Assembly (NCBI GenBank): GCA_902556855.1
Contig: CACDXJ010000002.1
Span: 1 to 64,000, forward strand
Direction: 5' to 3'
Length of the DNA stretch: 64,000 nucleotides
From: an uncultured Pelagibacteraceae bacterium
Lineage (GTDB): Bacteria > Pseudomonadota > Alphaproteobacteria > Pelagibacterales > Pelagibacteraceae
Shown: one piece after another, positions 54,034 to 63,309 of the stretch
Layout: each line of letters starts with the position of its first letter
Position numbering within the stretch: the stretch's first letter is position 1
Notes under the pieces: model-generated
Told to the model about the DNA's origin: nothing
Databases searched by the model: none
Seen by the model: the letters and a program-made list of their open reading frames with translations, nothing else
Made by a program: the position numbers and the translations under genes

Positions 54034-55085
54034 TTATACATTCTCCAAAGTTCACCTCTATCTGATAATAAATATAAATCTCCACTACTATGTACTTTTA
54101 TATCTCTAATTCTTCCGATATTTCCTTTAAATAAAATTTTTTCATTAATAAATTTAGAGTTATTAAATTTTATTTTTCTCAAGGATTGATCTTTAAGAGA
54201 TGTTATCAAAGCGTCACCATTCCATTGTTTAAAAGTTTCTCCCTCGTAAATCGTTATTGCACTAACTGCAATTGATGGTACCCAATATTTAATTGCCTTA
54301 GTAAATCCTGGTTTCCATTTTGGCCCAATTTTAGTGCCTGAATAATTAGTTCCGCCCCATCCAAGAATTTTCCATCCGTAATTCTCTCCTAAATTGGCTG
54401 TTCCAAACCAATCTCCACCTTTAGCTCCATGGTTTGTAAGATAAATTTTATTATCAAAAGGTGAAAGTGACATTCCTTGGGGGTTTCTCACTCCAATTTG
54501 GAAAATTTCTGGAAGCCAATTTTTTTTATTTATAAATTTTGGATTATCTATTGGTATAGATCCATCTAAATTTATTCTAATGATGCTTCCAGGATGTTTT
54601 GTGTAATCTTGTGCTATCATACCCTTTCCACGCTCACCGGCACTTATATACAAATGTTTATCTTTAATGACTATTCTTGAACCAAAATGATACCCAGAAT
54701 TAATTGGTGGTTCAGCCCGAAATATATTTTTAAATATCATCTTTTTTTTGTTAAATTTAGCTTTAGCAACCGATGTACTAGACATACCTTTTGATCTATC
54801 CTCTGAATAAGAAATATAAACAAAATTATCTTTATATAGGATATCTAATAGACCTCCCTGGCCATCTTCTAAAATATTAAGGTTATGATTTATATTTATA
54901 GTTTTTTTATCCTTCAGATTAAAAAATTTTATATTCCCAATTTTTTCAGTTATGAGAATTTCTTCGTTATTTATAAAAGATAAACTCCAAGGTTTTTCAA
55001 ATCCTATTTTAATTTTTTCTAATTTGAAATCTTTAGCGTTTAAATTTGAACACAAAAGGAAGAAAATAATAATTTTTTTTATCAT
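54030..55085 (-). CDS. PQQ-dependent soluble aldose sugar dehydrogenase-like protein (YliI family)
   Basis: A 351-residue secreted beta-propeller with a signal peptide (residues 1-17, ending LNA). GFEKPWSLSFINNEEILITEKIGNI (cited as EKPWSLSF) starts the first blade, then EDGQGGLLDILY, YISYSED, YHFGSRIVI with the catalytic His, SAGERGKGMIAQDYTKHPGSIIRINLDGSIP (cited as SAGERG and HPGSIIRINLDG), and IGVRNPQGMSL. These match the glucose/sorbosone dehydrogenase family, which uses PQQ in the periplasm. Its place between lpxI and lpxB with 4-nt overlaps is unusual. Confidence 0.85.
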   Translation of the reverse strand: MIKKIIIFFLLCSNLNAKDFKLEKIKIGFEKPWSLSFINNEEILITEKIGNIKFFNLKDKKTININHNLNILEDGQGGLLDILYKDNFVYISYSEDRSKGMSSTSVAKAKFNKKKMIFKNIFRAEPPINSGYHFGSRIVIKDKHLYISAGERGKGMIAQDYTKHPGSIIRINLDGSIPIDNPKFINKKNWLPEIFQIGVRNPQGMSLSPFDNKIYLTNHGAKGGDWFGTANLGENYGWKILGWGGTNYSGTKIGPKWKPGFTKAIKYWVPSIAVSAITIYEGETFKQWNGDALITSLKDQSLRKIKFNNSKFINEKILFKGNIGRIRDIKVHSSGDLYLLSDRGELWRMYK

Positions 55086-55873
55086 TTTACTAAAATAAAT
55101 ATTTTATTTTTATTTGCATATATTATTGATGCTTTCTTATCTAAAAATATATTCTTTTTGTGCTTTAATACTAATCCTTTTAATCCAGCTTTTTTACATT
55201 GTTTAATAGTTTCTAGTCCCACAGTCGGTAAATCTATTCTTAAATCCTGTTTTTTTTTTGGAAATTTAACTAATACACCATTTAAATTATTATTTTTCTT
55301 TTTAATATTTTTTAACATTGCAGCTGTTCCAGTTTTCTTTTCTATCGCAATTACTTTGTTGTTTCTAGAAATAGCTCCTTGACTAAATGAGTAATCTCCT
55401 GAATCATTTATTGCTTTAATTGCATTAACTATATCTATTTTGTCTTTTTCGTTTGGCTTTTGTTTTGTATAAACTCCTTTTTTCAAACTTATTTCTGGAG
55501 TAAATATATTTGAACTAATAGTTTTTATTTTTTCTATTTCAAAAATTTTAATTATTTGTTTAAGTATAGCTGCATCTCCCAATTTTAAAACTTTTAAAAT
55601 TCTAGGAAAATAGTACAAACCTTTAAAATCTAATCTTACTCTAGAAAAATTTGGTTTATTCACTTTTCCAGCAAAGAGGACTTTTTTACATCTATTTCTT
55701 TTTAAAATTGAAATTATTTTTCCAAATTCTCCAATTTTTGCTGGGAAACTATTTTTGTAATTTTTAAAAATATTTTTTTTAGTTAAATCTATTATGATAA
55801 ATTTTTTTTTAAATTTAATTTTTTTATAAATATATTTTGGAAGGTTTGTTTCTCCAAAAATTAAGCCAATCAT
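55082..55873 (-). CDS. lpxI: UDP-2,3-diacylglucosamine hydrolase LpxI
   Basis: A 263-residue member of the LpxI family (formerly DUF1009), which makes lipid X where LpxH is absent, as in most alphaproteobacteria. It begins IGLIFGETNLPKYI, then GEFGKIISILKRNRCKKVLFAGKVNKP (cited as LFAGKVNKP), LGDAAILKQI, and FSQGAISRNNKVIAIEKKTGTAAMLK (cited as AIEKKTGTAAML), followed by DLPTVGLETIKQCKKAGLKGLV. It lies 6 nt after lpxA and overlaps the sugar dehydrogenase. Confidence 0.93.
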   Translation of the reverse strand: MIGLIFGETNLPKYIYKKIKFKKKFIIIDLTKKNIFKNYKNSFPAKIGEFGKIISILKRNRCKKVLFAGKVNKPNFSRVRLDFKGLYYFPRILKVLKLGDAAILKQIIKIFEIEKIKTISSNIFTPEISLKKGVYTKQKPNEKDKIDIVNAIKAINDSGDYSFSQGAISRNNKVIAIEKKTGTAAMLKNIKKKNNNLNGVLVKFPKKKQDLRIDLPTVGLETIKQCKKAGLKGLVLKHKKNIFLDKKASIIYANKNKIFILVK

Positions 55874-55879
55874 AATATT

Positions 55880-56659
55880 TTAATTATTTGGTAAACAAAT
55901 TGGTCTTTTTTTATCTTTATTAATAAAGTTAATAATTTCTGATACTAAAATGTTATTTTTGTATTTTTCTCTTATTTTATTTAGATTTTGAAGAAGGTTG
56001 CTTGATGAAAATATTTCTTTATAAGCTTTGTTAAGCTCCATAATTTTACTATTATCATATTTTTGTCTCCTTAAACCTATTAAATTTAATCCCTCTAGAT
56101 AATTTCTATGACCTAGGCAAAGTCCAAACGGTATAACATCTTTTGTTACTCCAGTTAGTCCACCTATCATTGCCATTCTTCCAATTCTTGTAAACTGATG
56201 AACAGCTGCGTTTCCTCCAATAATTACAGAGTCTTCTACTAAAACGTGACCACCTAAGGGTACATTATTTGCAATAATAACATTATTTCCAATTTTACAA
56301 TCATGAGCTATATGTGAAGAAATCATAAATAAACAATTATTGCCAATTATAGTTTTCAATCCTCCACCTTCTGTTCCTGGATTGATAGTTACATATTCTC
56401 TAATAGTATTATTTTCTCCTATTACTAAACTATTTTTTTCATTATTGAATTTTAAATCTTGCGGTTGTGTACCAATACTCGCAAACGGGAAAATTTTTGT
56501 CCCTTTTCCAACTGTGGTGTATCCCTCTATATGAACATTAGAAATTAAATTTACATTTTCTTTTAATTCAACATTTGGTCCAACAAAACAAAATGGTCCA
56601 ATATTTGCGGATTTTGAAATTTTAGCTTTTTTGTCAATTATACTCGTATTATGTATCAT
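55880..56659 (-). CDS. lpxA: UDP-N-acetylglucosamine acyltransferase
   Basis: A 259-residue left-handed beta-helix acyltransferase performing the first step of lipid A synthesis. Hexapeptide repeats run from residue 5 to about 190. IREYVTINPGTEGGG, HIAHDCKIGNNVIIANNVPLGGHV (cited as HIAHDCKIGN, with the catalytic-type His) and GLTGVTKDVIPFGLCLGHRNYLEGLN (cited as DVIPFGLCLGH) are standard. The C-terminal helical domain is complete. The start shares base 56659 with the fabZ stop. Confidence 0.95.
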   Translation of the reverse strand: MIHNTSIIDKKAKISKSANIGPFCFVGPNVELKENVNLISNVHIEGYTTVGKGTKIFPFASIGTQPQDLKFNNEKNSLVIGENNTIREYVTINPGTEGGGLKTIIGNNCLFMISSHIAHDCKIGNNVIIANNVPLGGHVLVEDSVIIGGNAAVHQFTRIGRMAMIGGLTGVTKDVIPFGLCLGHRNYLEGLNLIGLRRQKYDNSKIMELNKAYKEIFSSSNLLQNLNKIREKYKNNILVSEIINFINKDKKRPICLPNN

Positions 56660-57111
56660 TATTTTCTATCGACTATTGTTGCTGACCATTCTGCATCTGC
56701 CATTCTTTTTCCCTCTACTTTTGCTGTTCCTTTGTATTTCCAAACTCTTCCATGAGTTCTAAGCGCTTCAACTTCTAAATGTAATTCGCAATCAGGTATG
56801 ACTGGATTTCTAAATCTAGCCTTGTCTACTCCCATCAAAAAAACTAACTTATTGTCATAAACCTCTCGATCAATACCATGTGCTGTAAAAGCGGCGGCTG
56901 CTTGACCAAAAGCCTCAACAATAAGTACACCCGGCATAACAGGTTGATTTGGAAAATGACCTTGTACATAGAATCCATTTTTTTTTACATACATTATCCC
57001 TGTGGCTGATTTGAGTGGAACTATATTAATTATTTTATCAATCAGAAGCATGGGCTCTCTATGTGGTAATAAATTTTCTATATCTTTTTTACTTAATGTT
57101 TCCATAATCAT
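56659..57111 (-). CDS. fabZ: 3-hydroxyacyl-[ACP] dehydratase FabZ
   Basis: A 150-residue hotdog-fold dehydratase of fatty acid synthesis. LLPHREPMLLIDKI near residue 14, the active-site histidine in GHFPNQPVMPGVLIVEA, the catalytic glutamate in the same helix (VEAFGQAA), and DKARFRNPVIPDCEL match the family. Standard length. It sits between lpxD and lpxA, the normal arrangement, which balances fatty acid and lipid A synthesis. Confidence 0.95.
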   Translation of the reverse strand: MIMETLSKKDIENLLPHREPMLLIDKIINIVPLKSATGIMYVKKNGFYVQGHFPNQPVMPGVLIVEAFGQAAAAFTAHGIDREVYDNKLVFLMGVDKARFRNPVIPDCELHLEVEALRTHGRVWKYKGTAKVEGKRMADAEWSATIVDRK

Positions 57112-58076
57112 TTTTTTTTTTGATTTTTTATAAAATCTTTGAAAGAAACTGCAGGATAACCCATTATTATTTTGTTGTCTTCAACGTCATTAACTACCCC
57201 ACTTCCTCCGCCTATTTTTACATTATTACCAATTTTTAAATGGCCTGATACGCCTGCCTGTCCTCCAATTGAAACATTGTTGCCGATTTTTGTACTTCCT
57301 GCAAAACCTACCTGGCCAGCTATCATACAATTAGATCCAATTTTAACATTGTGTGCTATGTGTACTTGATTATCTATATAAGTATTTTTTCCAATTTCAG
57401 TATCGTCAATTGATCCTCTATCAATTGTGCATCCTGATGATATTTCTACATCATTATTGATAATAACTTTACCAATGTGAGGAAATTTTAAGTTTTTTTC
57501 TTTAAGAGGTATAAATCCAAAACCTTTTTGTCCTATTTTACAATTATCTTGAAGCACTACTCTATCTCCTAACAAACAGTTTTTAATAATTACATTTGAT
57601 CCAATAATACAATTAACGCCAATTTTTACGTTTTGTTCAATAATTGTATTAGATCCGATTATAGAATTTTTGCCTATTTTAACCTTTTTACCAATTAAAA
57701 CATTATTTCCAAATTTTACAGAATTGTAACTCTTCTTGCTTGGTGATTTTAAAGATAAATCTGGATAATCAATATCGGCATCTGGATAGATTTTTTTTAA
57801 AGATTTTGCTAATTCAAATAAAACATTTTTTACAATTATTTTGTCAACACTAGAGGGAAGATGATTTTTCAACCTCTCAGTTGTAATACAAGCACTAGCT
57901 TTTGTATTTTTTGCTTCATCTACGTATTTTGCTGAGTCAAAAAAAGTAAGGTCATTTCTTTTTGATTTTTTTAGAGGTTTAATATCATTAATAATAAAAT
58001 TTTTTTTAAAATCAATATTAGGAAAGATTTTATTTATTTTTATATTATTTTTTTTGAAAAAAAAATTTGAATTCAT
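57108..58076 (-). CDS. lpxD: UDP-3-O-acylglucosamine N-acyltransferase
   Basis: A 322-residue acyltransferase that performs the third lipid A step. The N-terminal domain (residues 1-105) includes RNDLTFFDSAKYVDEAKNTKASACI (cited as LTFFDSAKY), and the left-handed beta-helix runs from about 115 to 300 with many hexapeptides such as IGKNSIIGSNTIIEQNVKIG. IGQKGFGFIP, the VHIAHNVKIGSNCMIAGQVGFAGS block (cited as HIAHNVKIG, with catalytic His) and GGGSGVVNDV are standard. It overlaps fabZ by 4 nt. Confidence 0.95.
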   Translation of the reverse strand: MNSNFFFKKNNIKINKIFPNIDFKKNFIINDIKPLKKSKRNDLTFFDSAKYVDEAKNTKASACITTERLKNHLPSSVDKIIVKNVLFELAKSLKKIYPDADIDYPDLSLKSPSKKSYNSVKFGNNVLIGKKVKIGKNSIIGSNTIIEQNVKIGVNCIIGSNVIIKNCLLGDRVVLQDNCKIGQKGFGFIPLKEKNLKFPHIGKVIINNDVEISSGCTIDRGSIDDTEIGKNTYIDNQVHIAHNVKIGSNCMIAGQVGFAGSTKIGNNVSIGGQAGVSGHLKIGNNVKIGGGSGVVNDVEDNKIIMGYPAVSFKDFIKNQKKK

Positions 58077-58082
58077 TCAAAT

Positions 58083-58607
58083 TTAATTTAGCTTAATTGA
58101 TTTTAATTTTTGATTTAATTTTCCCATTATTTCTTTAGTAATATCCAAATTTTCATCTGCTAAGAGAAGATTTTTTTTGTCTATAACCATTCTAATTTTC
58201 TTCTCTTGCATATATTCTCTTATAATTGGATTAAGGTTTTTTAAAAGTTCATTCCTTGCTTTGGCTCTTTCAGTCGCTACAGAATTTAACAGGTTATTTC
58301 TTTCTTTTTGTAAGTTTGAAACTTTTGATCTTAATTCAGTTACTTTTTTTTTATATTCCTCGGGTGAAATAATTTTTTTTTGCTCTATAATTTTCTTTTC
58401 CTCTTCCTGTATATTTTTTTCTTTATTATTTAAACTTTTAATACCTTTATCTAGCTTGTTTTTAAGATATGTTTGAGCTTTTTTACCAGCATTACTCTCA
58501 TTAAGAATAAATTTAAAATCTAGAAAATAAGGCGCATCTGCAAATAAACTATTAGCTGAAAAAAAACTTATAAATAAAATAATTAAAATCTTTCTTAAAA
58601 AGCTCAT
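58083..58607 (-). CDS. skp: Periplasmic chaperone Skp/OmpH-like
   Basis: From the ATG at 58607, one base after the bamA stop, this encodes 174 residues starting MSFLRKILIILFISFFSANSLFA, a good signal peptide; the longer frame needs a TTG inside bamA. The mature protein is a long Lys/Glu-rich coiled coil (about residues 35-110), with EEYKKKVTELRSKVSNLQKER, then VIDKKNLLLADENLDIT near the C-terminus, which is the Skp/OmpH end. It holds unfolded outer-membrane proteins for BamA. The order bamA-skp-lpxD is standard. Confidence 0.88.
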   Translation of the reverse strand: MSFLRKILIILFISFFSANSLFADAPYFLDFKFILNESNAGKKAQTYLKNKLDKGIKSLNNKEKNIQEEEKKIIEQKKIISPEEYKKKVTELRSKVSNLQKERNNLLNSVATERAKARNELLKNLNPIIREYMQEKKIRMVIDKKNLLLADENLDITKEIMGKLNQKLKSIKLN

Positions 58608-58608
58608 T

Positions 58609-60843
58609 TTAAAAAGTTGTTCCAAGGTTAAAATTAAAACTTTCTGTTACATCTGTGTCTGCTTTTAATAGGTTAGAAGCTAAAGTAAATGTCATCGGGC
58701 CTATAGGTGAGTTCCATCTAGCTGTAAGGCCTGTGGAAGATCTTAATTCATTACTTTGATCTACAGAACTATCGTAATCCACCCCCCATACATTTCCAAA
58801 ATCAAGAAAAAAACTAATGTCAGTATTTGTCGATTCAGGAAGCAAAGACGGCAAATTTGTTTCAAAATTAAAAGCTGCTGAATAATTTCCACCAATATGA
58901 TCGTTTCCATCTTTTGGTCCAATTTTATTTTTTTCAAAACCTCTTAATCTTCTTGAGCTTAAGCTAGTTCTTTTACTCAGTCTTACATTATCCTCTCCAA
59001 CACCAGTAACTGCTGAGGCGTAAAATTTGAATGCACTAACTACATCTGTACTAAAAGAATGATACTTACTTACACTTAAAACATTTGAGATTGACGCGCT
59101 ATCTGAGTAAAAAGGTAAGCTTTGACTAAAACTTATGATCGAACCACTTGTAGGCATAAATGCCCTATTTCTTCTATCGTAACTAAACCCATACCTTCCA
59201 GCTACTTCACTAAAAGTTCCACTCTGTTTTTTTAAAGTATCAGAGGCGTTAGTCTTTGTTTCTAAATCATCATAGCTTCCGCTAAATCCTAATGACGCTG
59301 TAATATTTTTATATTGCTCAAAAGACGTTCCAATACCAGCTGATAAAATCGAGTTTTTATAACCTCTATCTGGAACATCATTATTAGTACTAGATATAGA
59401 ATAATTTAAAGAATTTCCTAAAAAATCATAGTTTGGATCTTCATAGTTTAAAGTTCCCTTAATTCTCTCCTCGTCAACTTCAGCATTAAACCCCACTTTC
59501 TTACCTTGGCCTAACCAATTATTTTCAGAAACATTAAACGCAAAACTACCACCATTCGTACCTACACCTGCACCTGCTGATATTTCCCCAGTAGGCTTTT
59601 CTTCAACATTAATAGTTATAGTTTTTAAATTATTTTTACTTCCGTCTTCTACTTTTGATGTAACATTTTTAAAAATGTTTCTTGATTTTATTTCTGCTAT
59701 TGATTTATCTAAATTAAGTTTTGTAAAAGGGTCGCCTTCGTCTAAAATAAGTTCACTTCTTATAACATCTTCATTAGTTACGTTATTTCCAGTTATTGAA
59801 ATTCTCTCAACTAATACCTTATCTCCTTCAAAAACATTAAATATAATTTTGATAGTATCATCTTCAATTACTTCCTCAACATTATGCTCAACAAATTGTA
59901 AATTTTTGTCTGCAATTAATTCATCAAGGTTTTCTAATAATTTTTTTACCTTAAACGGTGAATAATAACTACCCAAATATTTTTCGTACTCTTTGTTTAA
60001 TGAAAAAAATAGTTTTTTATCAAAAACTGGATCTACATTTGTTGATATTTTTTGAATTACATATCTTATTCCTTCATCAATAGAATAAACTAAATCAGCT
60101 TGACCCGTATCTTGATTAATTTGTGCCATATTAGAGTTTACTTTTACATCATAAAAACCAAGAGATTTATAGTAATTTGATAAAAGTCTTTTATCTAAAT
60201 TAATTAAGTTTTCAGAAAAATTTGTATTTCTCGAAATTATTTTCCAAAATTTATCTTCCTCACTTGCAATAATATCTCGAAGTCTACCTGATCTAATTGA
60301 ATTATTTCCAATAAATTTGATCGAGGATATTTTTGTTTGCTTTCCTCTATCAACTTCAATAACTAAATCTAAATTATCACTATCAACCTCTCTTACTTTT
60401 GCATTAACAGAGCTAAAATTGTAACCTGCAGAAGCGTATAAATCTTTAATCAATTCAATATCTTTAGCTAAATAAGATTTTATAAATGACCTCTTCTCTT
60501 TTAGCTTGATTATTTTTTTTATTTGATCTTTATAATTATTACTCTTTTCACCTAATATAATTAGCTGATTTATAATTGGATACTCTTTTAAAGTAACAGT
60601 AAGAGTGTTGTTAATTAAATTTACACTTACGTTTTCAAAAAAATTAGTTGAATATAAATTTTTTAAGATGTCATCTAAATCGTTATCAGAATAATTTTTA
60701 CCAATACTTATCTCTCCGTATATTTTAACTGTTTCATCAGAAACTCTTTTGTTCCCTTTTATGATTAAGTTGTTTGCCACCTCGGCGTTTAAAGAGGTTA
60801 TTGAAAAAATCGAAATTATCAAAATGATCAAAATATTTTTCAT
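58609..60843 (-). CDS. bamA: Outer-membrane protein assembly factor BamA
   Basis: A 744-residue Omp85 protein. A signal peptide (1-20, ending SLNA) is followed by five POTRA domains (about residues 22-405; first one IIKGNKRVSDETVKIYGEI, last one ISITGNNVTNEDVIRSEL) and a C-terminal 16-strand barrel. EISAGAGVGTNGGSFAFNVSENNWLGQGKKVGF (cited as NWLGQGKKVGF) and RRLRGFEKNKIGP, the loop 6 V/LRGF motif, are present, and the last residue is Phe as required for barrel recognition. It follows dxr with only 5 nt; rseP, which usually lies between them, is missing. Confidence 0.95.
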   Translation of the reverse strand: MKNILIILIISIFSITSLNAEVANNLIIKGNKRVSDETVKIYGEISIGKNYSDNDLDDILKNLYSTNFFENVSVNLINNTLTVTLKEYPIINQLIILGEKSNNYKDQIKKIIKLKEKRSFIKSYLAKDIELIKDLYASAGYNFSSVNAKVREVDSDNLDLVIEVDRGKQTKISSIKFIGNNSIRSGRLRDIIASEEDKFWKIISRNTNFSENLINLDKRLLSNYYKSLGFYDVKVNSNMAQINQDTGQADLVYSIDEGIRYVIQKISTNVDPVFDKKLFFSLNKEYEKYLGSYYSPFKVKKLLENLDELIADKNLQFVEHNVEEVIEDDTIKIIFNVFEGDKVLVERISITGNNVTNEDVIRSELILDEGDPFTKLNLDKSIAEIKSRNIFKNVTSKVEDGSKNNLKTITINVEEKPTGEISAGAGVGTNGGSFAFNVSENNWLGQGKKVGFNAEVDEERIKGTLNYEDPNYDFLGNSLNYSISSTNNDVPDRGYKNSILSAGIGTSFEQYKNITASLGFSGSYDDLETKTNASDTLKKQSGTFSEVAGRYGFSYDRRNRAFMPTSGSIISFSQSLPFYSDSASISNVLSVSKYHSFSTDVVSAFKFYASAVTGVGEDNVRLSKRTSLSSRRLRGFEKNKIGPKDGNDHIGGNYSAAFNFETNLPSLLPESTNTDISFFLDFGNVWGVDYDSSVDQSNELRSSTGLTARWNSPIGPMTFTLASNLLKADTDVTESFNFNLGTTF

Positions 60844-60848
60844 AAGTA

Positions 60849-62006
60849 TTAACTAATTTTCTTTATAGTTGATTTTCTCGCCCAGTTATCAATTTCATAT
60901 ATTTGATTAATATTTTTAGGTCTTCTTATAGCATATTTTTTATAATTTCTATCTTTCAGAATGCTCAAAATGAATTTATTAATGCTGAGAAAAGGTATCT
61001 TTTTTCCTAAAAAATGTTCAACTAATATTTCATTTGCTGCATTAATAATTATAGGAGTAGACGGATATTCATTTGCTCTCTTTTTGAGCTTTATAATTGG
61101 AAATATTTTTTGATCAACTTTTTTAAAGAAAATACTTTTTAAATAATTGCTTTCCTTAATTTTGTAAAATTCTTTAATATTTAGACCTTTATCAAAAATA
61201 GCGTTTGCTAGAGGTATTATCATTGATGTCTCATGATAAACAAATTTAGTTAATCCATTTTTAAATGTTACTATTGCATGTACAAGAGACTCTGGGTGTA
61301 TAACAATTTCAAGTTTACTTTCAGGTAAATTAAATAATTTTTGAGCCTCAATTAATTCAAAAATTTTATTCATTAAAGTTGCAGAATCAATTGAGATCTT
61401 CTTACCCATTTTCCACCTAGGATGTTTTAAAGCATCAGAGGGTTTTATTTTGTTAAGATCATTCACTTTAGTATTTAAAAAAGGGCCTCCTGAGGCCGTA
61501 ATAATTATTTTTTTAATTTCATTAATGTTATGATTTTCTAAAATTTTCATTATTGAAAAATGTTCTGAGTCAATTGGAATAATTTTTGTATTATTTACAG
61601 TTGCAGCTTTTTTAATTATATTCCATCCACATATAACCGACTCCTTGTTTGCAATCAGTATTTTTTTTGAATTTTTAATCATAGAAATAGTAGGCCTTAA
61701 TCCTGCTAATCCAGGAATAGCAGATATAGTTAAATCACTTTTCATAAAAGATTTATGTGACTCAAAATTATTTAAAATTTTAATTTTCTTTTTTTTTAAT
61801 TTATTTTTTATTTTTTTAAATGTTTCAAAATTATTAATAATAAATATTTTTGGTTTATATTTTTTGATTTGATTGAGAATTATCGAGTAATTTTTATTTG
61901 CTGAAAGAATATTTACTTTGAAATGATTTTTTTTTTTATCTATAATTTTTAATGTAGAAAGGCCTATTGAGCCAGTTGATCCAAGAATTGAAATTGATTT
62001 AGTCAT
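60849..62006 (-). CDS. dxr: 1-deoxy-D-xylulose 5-phosphate reductoisomerase
   Basis: A 385-residue NADPH enzyme of the MEP isoprenoid pathway. ISILGSTGSIGLSTLKII is the NADPH site (residues 5-22), ILIANKESVICG follows, PIDSEHFSI has the metal-binding residues, TASGGPF, HPRWKMGKKISIDSATLMNK (cited as HPRWKMGKKISID) and HPESLVHAIV are standard blocks. Length is normal. It overlaps cdsA by 4 nt; with ispDF in the same window, two steps of the pathway are covered. Confidence 0.95.
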   Translation of the reverse strand: MTKSISILGSTGSIGLSTLKIIDKKKNHFKVNILSANKNYSIILNQIKKYKPKIFIINNFETFKKIKNKLKKKKIKILNNFESHKSFMKSDLTISAIPGLAGLRPTISMIKNSKKILIANKESVICGWNIIKKAATVNNTKIIPIDSEHFSIMKILENHNINEIKKIIITASGGPFLNTKVNDLNKIKPSDALKHPRWKMGKKISIDSATLMNKIFELIEAQKLFNLPESKLEIVIHPESLVHAIVTFKNGLTKFVYHETSMIIPLANAIFDKGLNIKEFYKIKESNYLKSIFFKKVDQKIFPIIKLKKRANEYPSTPIIINAANEILVEHFLGKKIPFLSINKFILSILKDRNYKKYAIRRPKNINQIYEIDNWARKSTIKKIS

Positions 62007-62644
62007 AGAAAAAATAATAAGAGTCCAGTTGGTAAACCAAAAAGTATACTATCTAACCTGTCAAGAATTCCACCATGACCTGGTAAAAAATTACTTGTAT
62101 CTTTAATTTTTGCTTTTCTTTTTATATATGAAAAAATTAAATCTCCAATTTGGCATGCTATAGAAATTCCGATCGAAAGGAATAAGATGCTTAGGTTTAC
62201 AGTATTAGTATAATAAAAAGTAAGGGACATTATTGTTAAATAAGTAAATACAATAGAACCTATTGCGCCAGAAATTGTTTTATTGGGACTTATCTTTGTA
62301 AGTTTTGGTCCTTTTAAAAAGTTTCCAATAACATATCCTCCAATGTCTGAAGATATACAACCTAATAATATAATTAAAATTAGAATTTTAAGATGAATTA
62401 AATCGGAAAATACCAAAAATAAAAAACAAAAGAAAAACATATAGGTTATAAAAAAGAAATTGAAAAAAAATATGAAAATATTTCTTTTAAATATTTTATT
62501 TATTAAGTTATGAAATTCAAGAAGCGCAATTACGCCTAATACTATTAAACTATATACTAAAAATATTTTTAAGGTAAAAATTAGATATACCATTATTAAC
62601 AAAAATAAAGATGTATAAACTCTGTTTTTAAAATTTTTTTTCAT
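62003..62644 (-). CDS. cdsA: Phosphatidate cytidylyltransferase (short form)
   Basis: A 213-residue membrane enzyme making CDP-diacylglycerol. About six hydrophobic spans. The C-terminal signature region is clear: CISSDIGGYVIGNFLKGPKLTKISPNKTISG (cited as SDIGGYVIGN and SPNKTISGAIG), then QIGDLIFSYIKRKAKIKDTSNFLPGHGGILDRLDS (cited as IKDTSNFLPGHGGILDRLDS). It is shorter than the E. coli enzyme (about 285) because it has fewer N-terminal helices. It abuts uppS (shared base 62644). Confidence 0.92.
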   Translation of the reverse strand: MKKNFKNRVYTSLFLLIMVYLIFTLKIFLVYSLIVLGVIALLEFHNLINKIFKRNIFIFFFNFFFITYMFFFCFLFLVFSDLIHLKILILIILLGCISSDIGGYVIGNFLKGPKLTKISPNKTISGAIGSIVFTYLTIMSLTFYYTNTVNLSILFLSIGISIACQIGDLIFSYIKRKAKIKDTSNFLPGHGGILDRLDSILFGLPTGLLLFFL

Positions 62645-63309
62645 TAAATTTTGCCAAAATTTCTCTTACTTTTTTTATATTTAGATATAATTTTTTTTAA
62701 ATCACTAGAATTAAAATCAGGCCACAATTTTTTTAAGAAAAAAAGTTCAGCATATGCAAGCTGCCAAAGCATAAAATTGCTCAGTCTTTGATGTCCGCCT
62801 GTTCTTACAAGTATTTCTGGGTCAGGCATATTTTTAGTATAAAGATTTTTTTCAAAATTTTTCACATTAGTTTGTTTTGTTTTATTTGCTGCTCTTACTA
62901 TCTCATTTTTTGATCCATAATTGACAGCTAAATTTACAACAATTTTTTTGTTTTTTTTTGTATAACTCAGTGTTTTTTTTAGAATTTGCCTTATATCTGG
63001 AGATAAATTTTTTTGATCGCCTAATATGTTAATTCTTATTCCTGATGAATTGATAATCTTCAACTCTTTAGAAAAGTAACTTTTAATTAGTCTAAATAAA
63101 AAATTTATCTCTGCTCTTGGTCTTTTCCAGTTTTCAGATGAAAAAACATAAAAAGTAACGAATGGTATTTTTAGATTTATTGAGGCTTTAACAATTTTTT
63201 TAACTGTCTCAACTCCTTTAATGTGGCCAAAGTTTCTCCCTTTAGATTTTTTTTTACCCCACCTTCCATTGCCATCCATAATGAAAGCAATATGGTTGAG
63301 CTTGTTCAT
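62644..63309 (-). CDS. uppS: Undecaprenyl pyrophosphate synthase
   Basis: A 221-residue cis-prenyltransferase that makes the lipid carrier for cell-wall synthesis. HIAFIMDGNGRWGKKK holds the catalytic Asp (residue 12), GHIKGVETVKKIV, FYVFSSENWKRP, VNLAVNYGSKNEIVRA, DPEILVRTGGHQRLSNFMLWQLAYAEL (cited as ILVRTGGHQRLSNFMLWQ) and the C-terminal W-P-D-F are present. The usual RTSGExRLSNF reads RTGGHQRLSNF here. It overlaps frr by 4 nt. Confidence 0.95.
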   Translation of the reverse strand: MNKLNHIAFIMDGNGRWGKKKSKGRNFGHIKGVETVKKIVKASINLKIPFVTFYVFSSENWKRPRAEINFLFRLIKSYFSKELKIINSSGIRINILGDQKNLSPDIRQILKKTLSYTKKNKKIVVNLAVNYGSKNEIVRAANKTKQTNVKNFEKNLYTKNMPDPEILVRTGGHQRLSNFMLWQLAYAELFFLKKLWPDFNSSDLKKIISKYKKSKRNFGKI

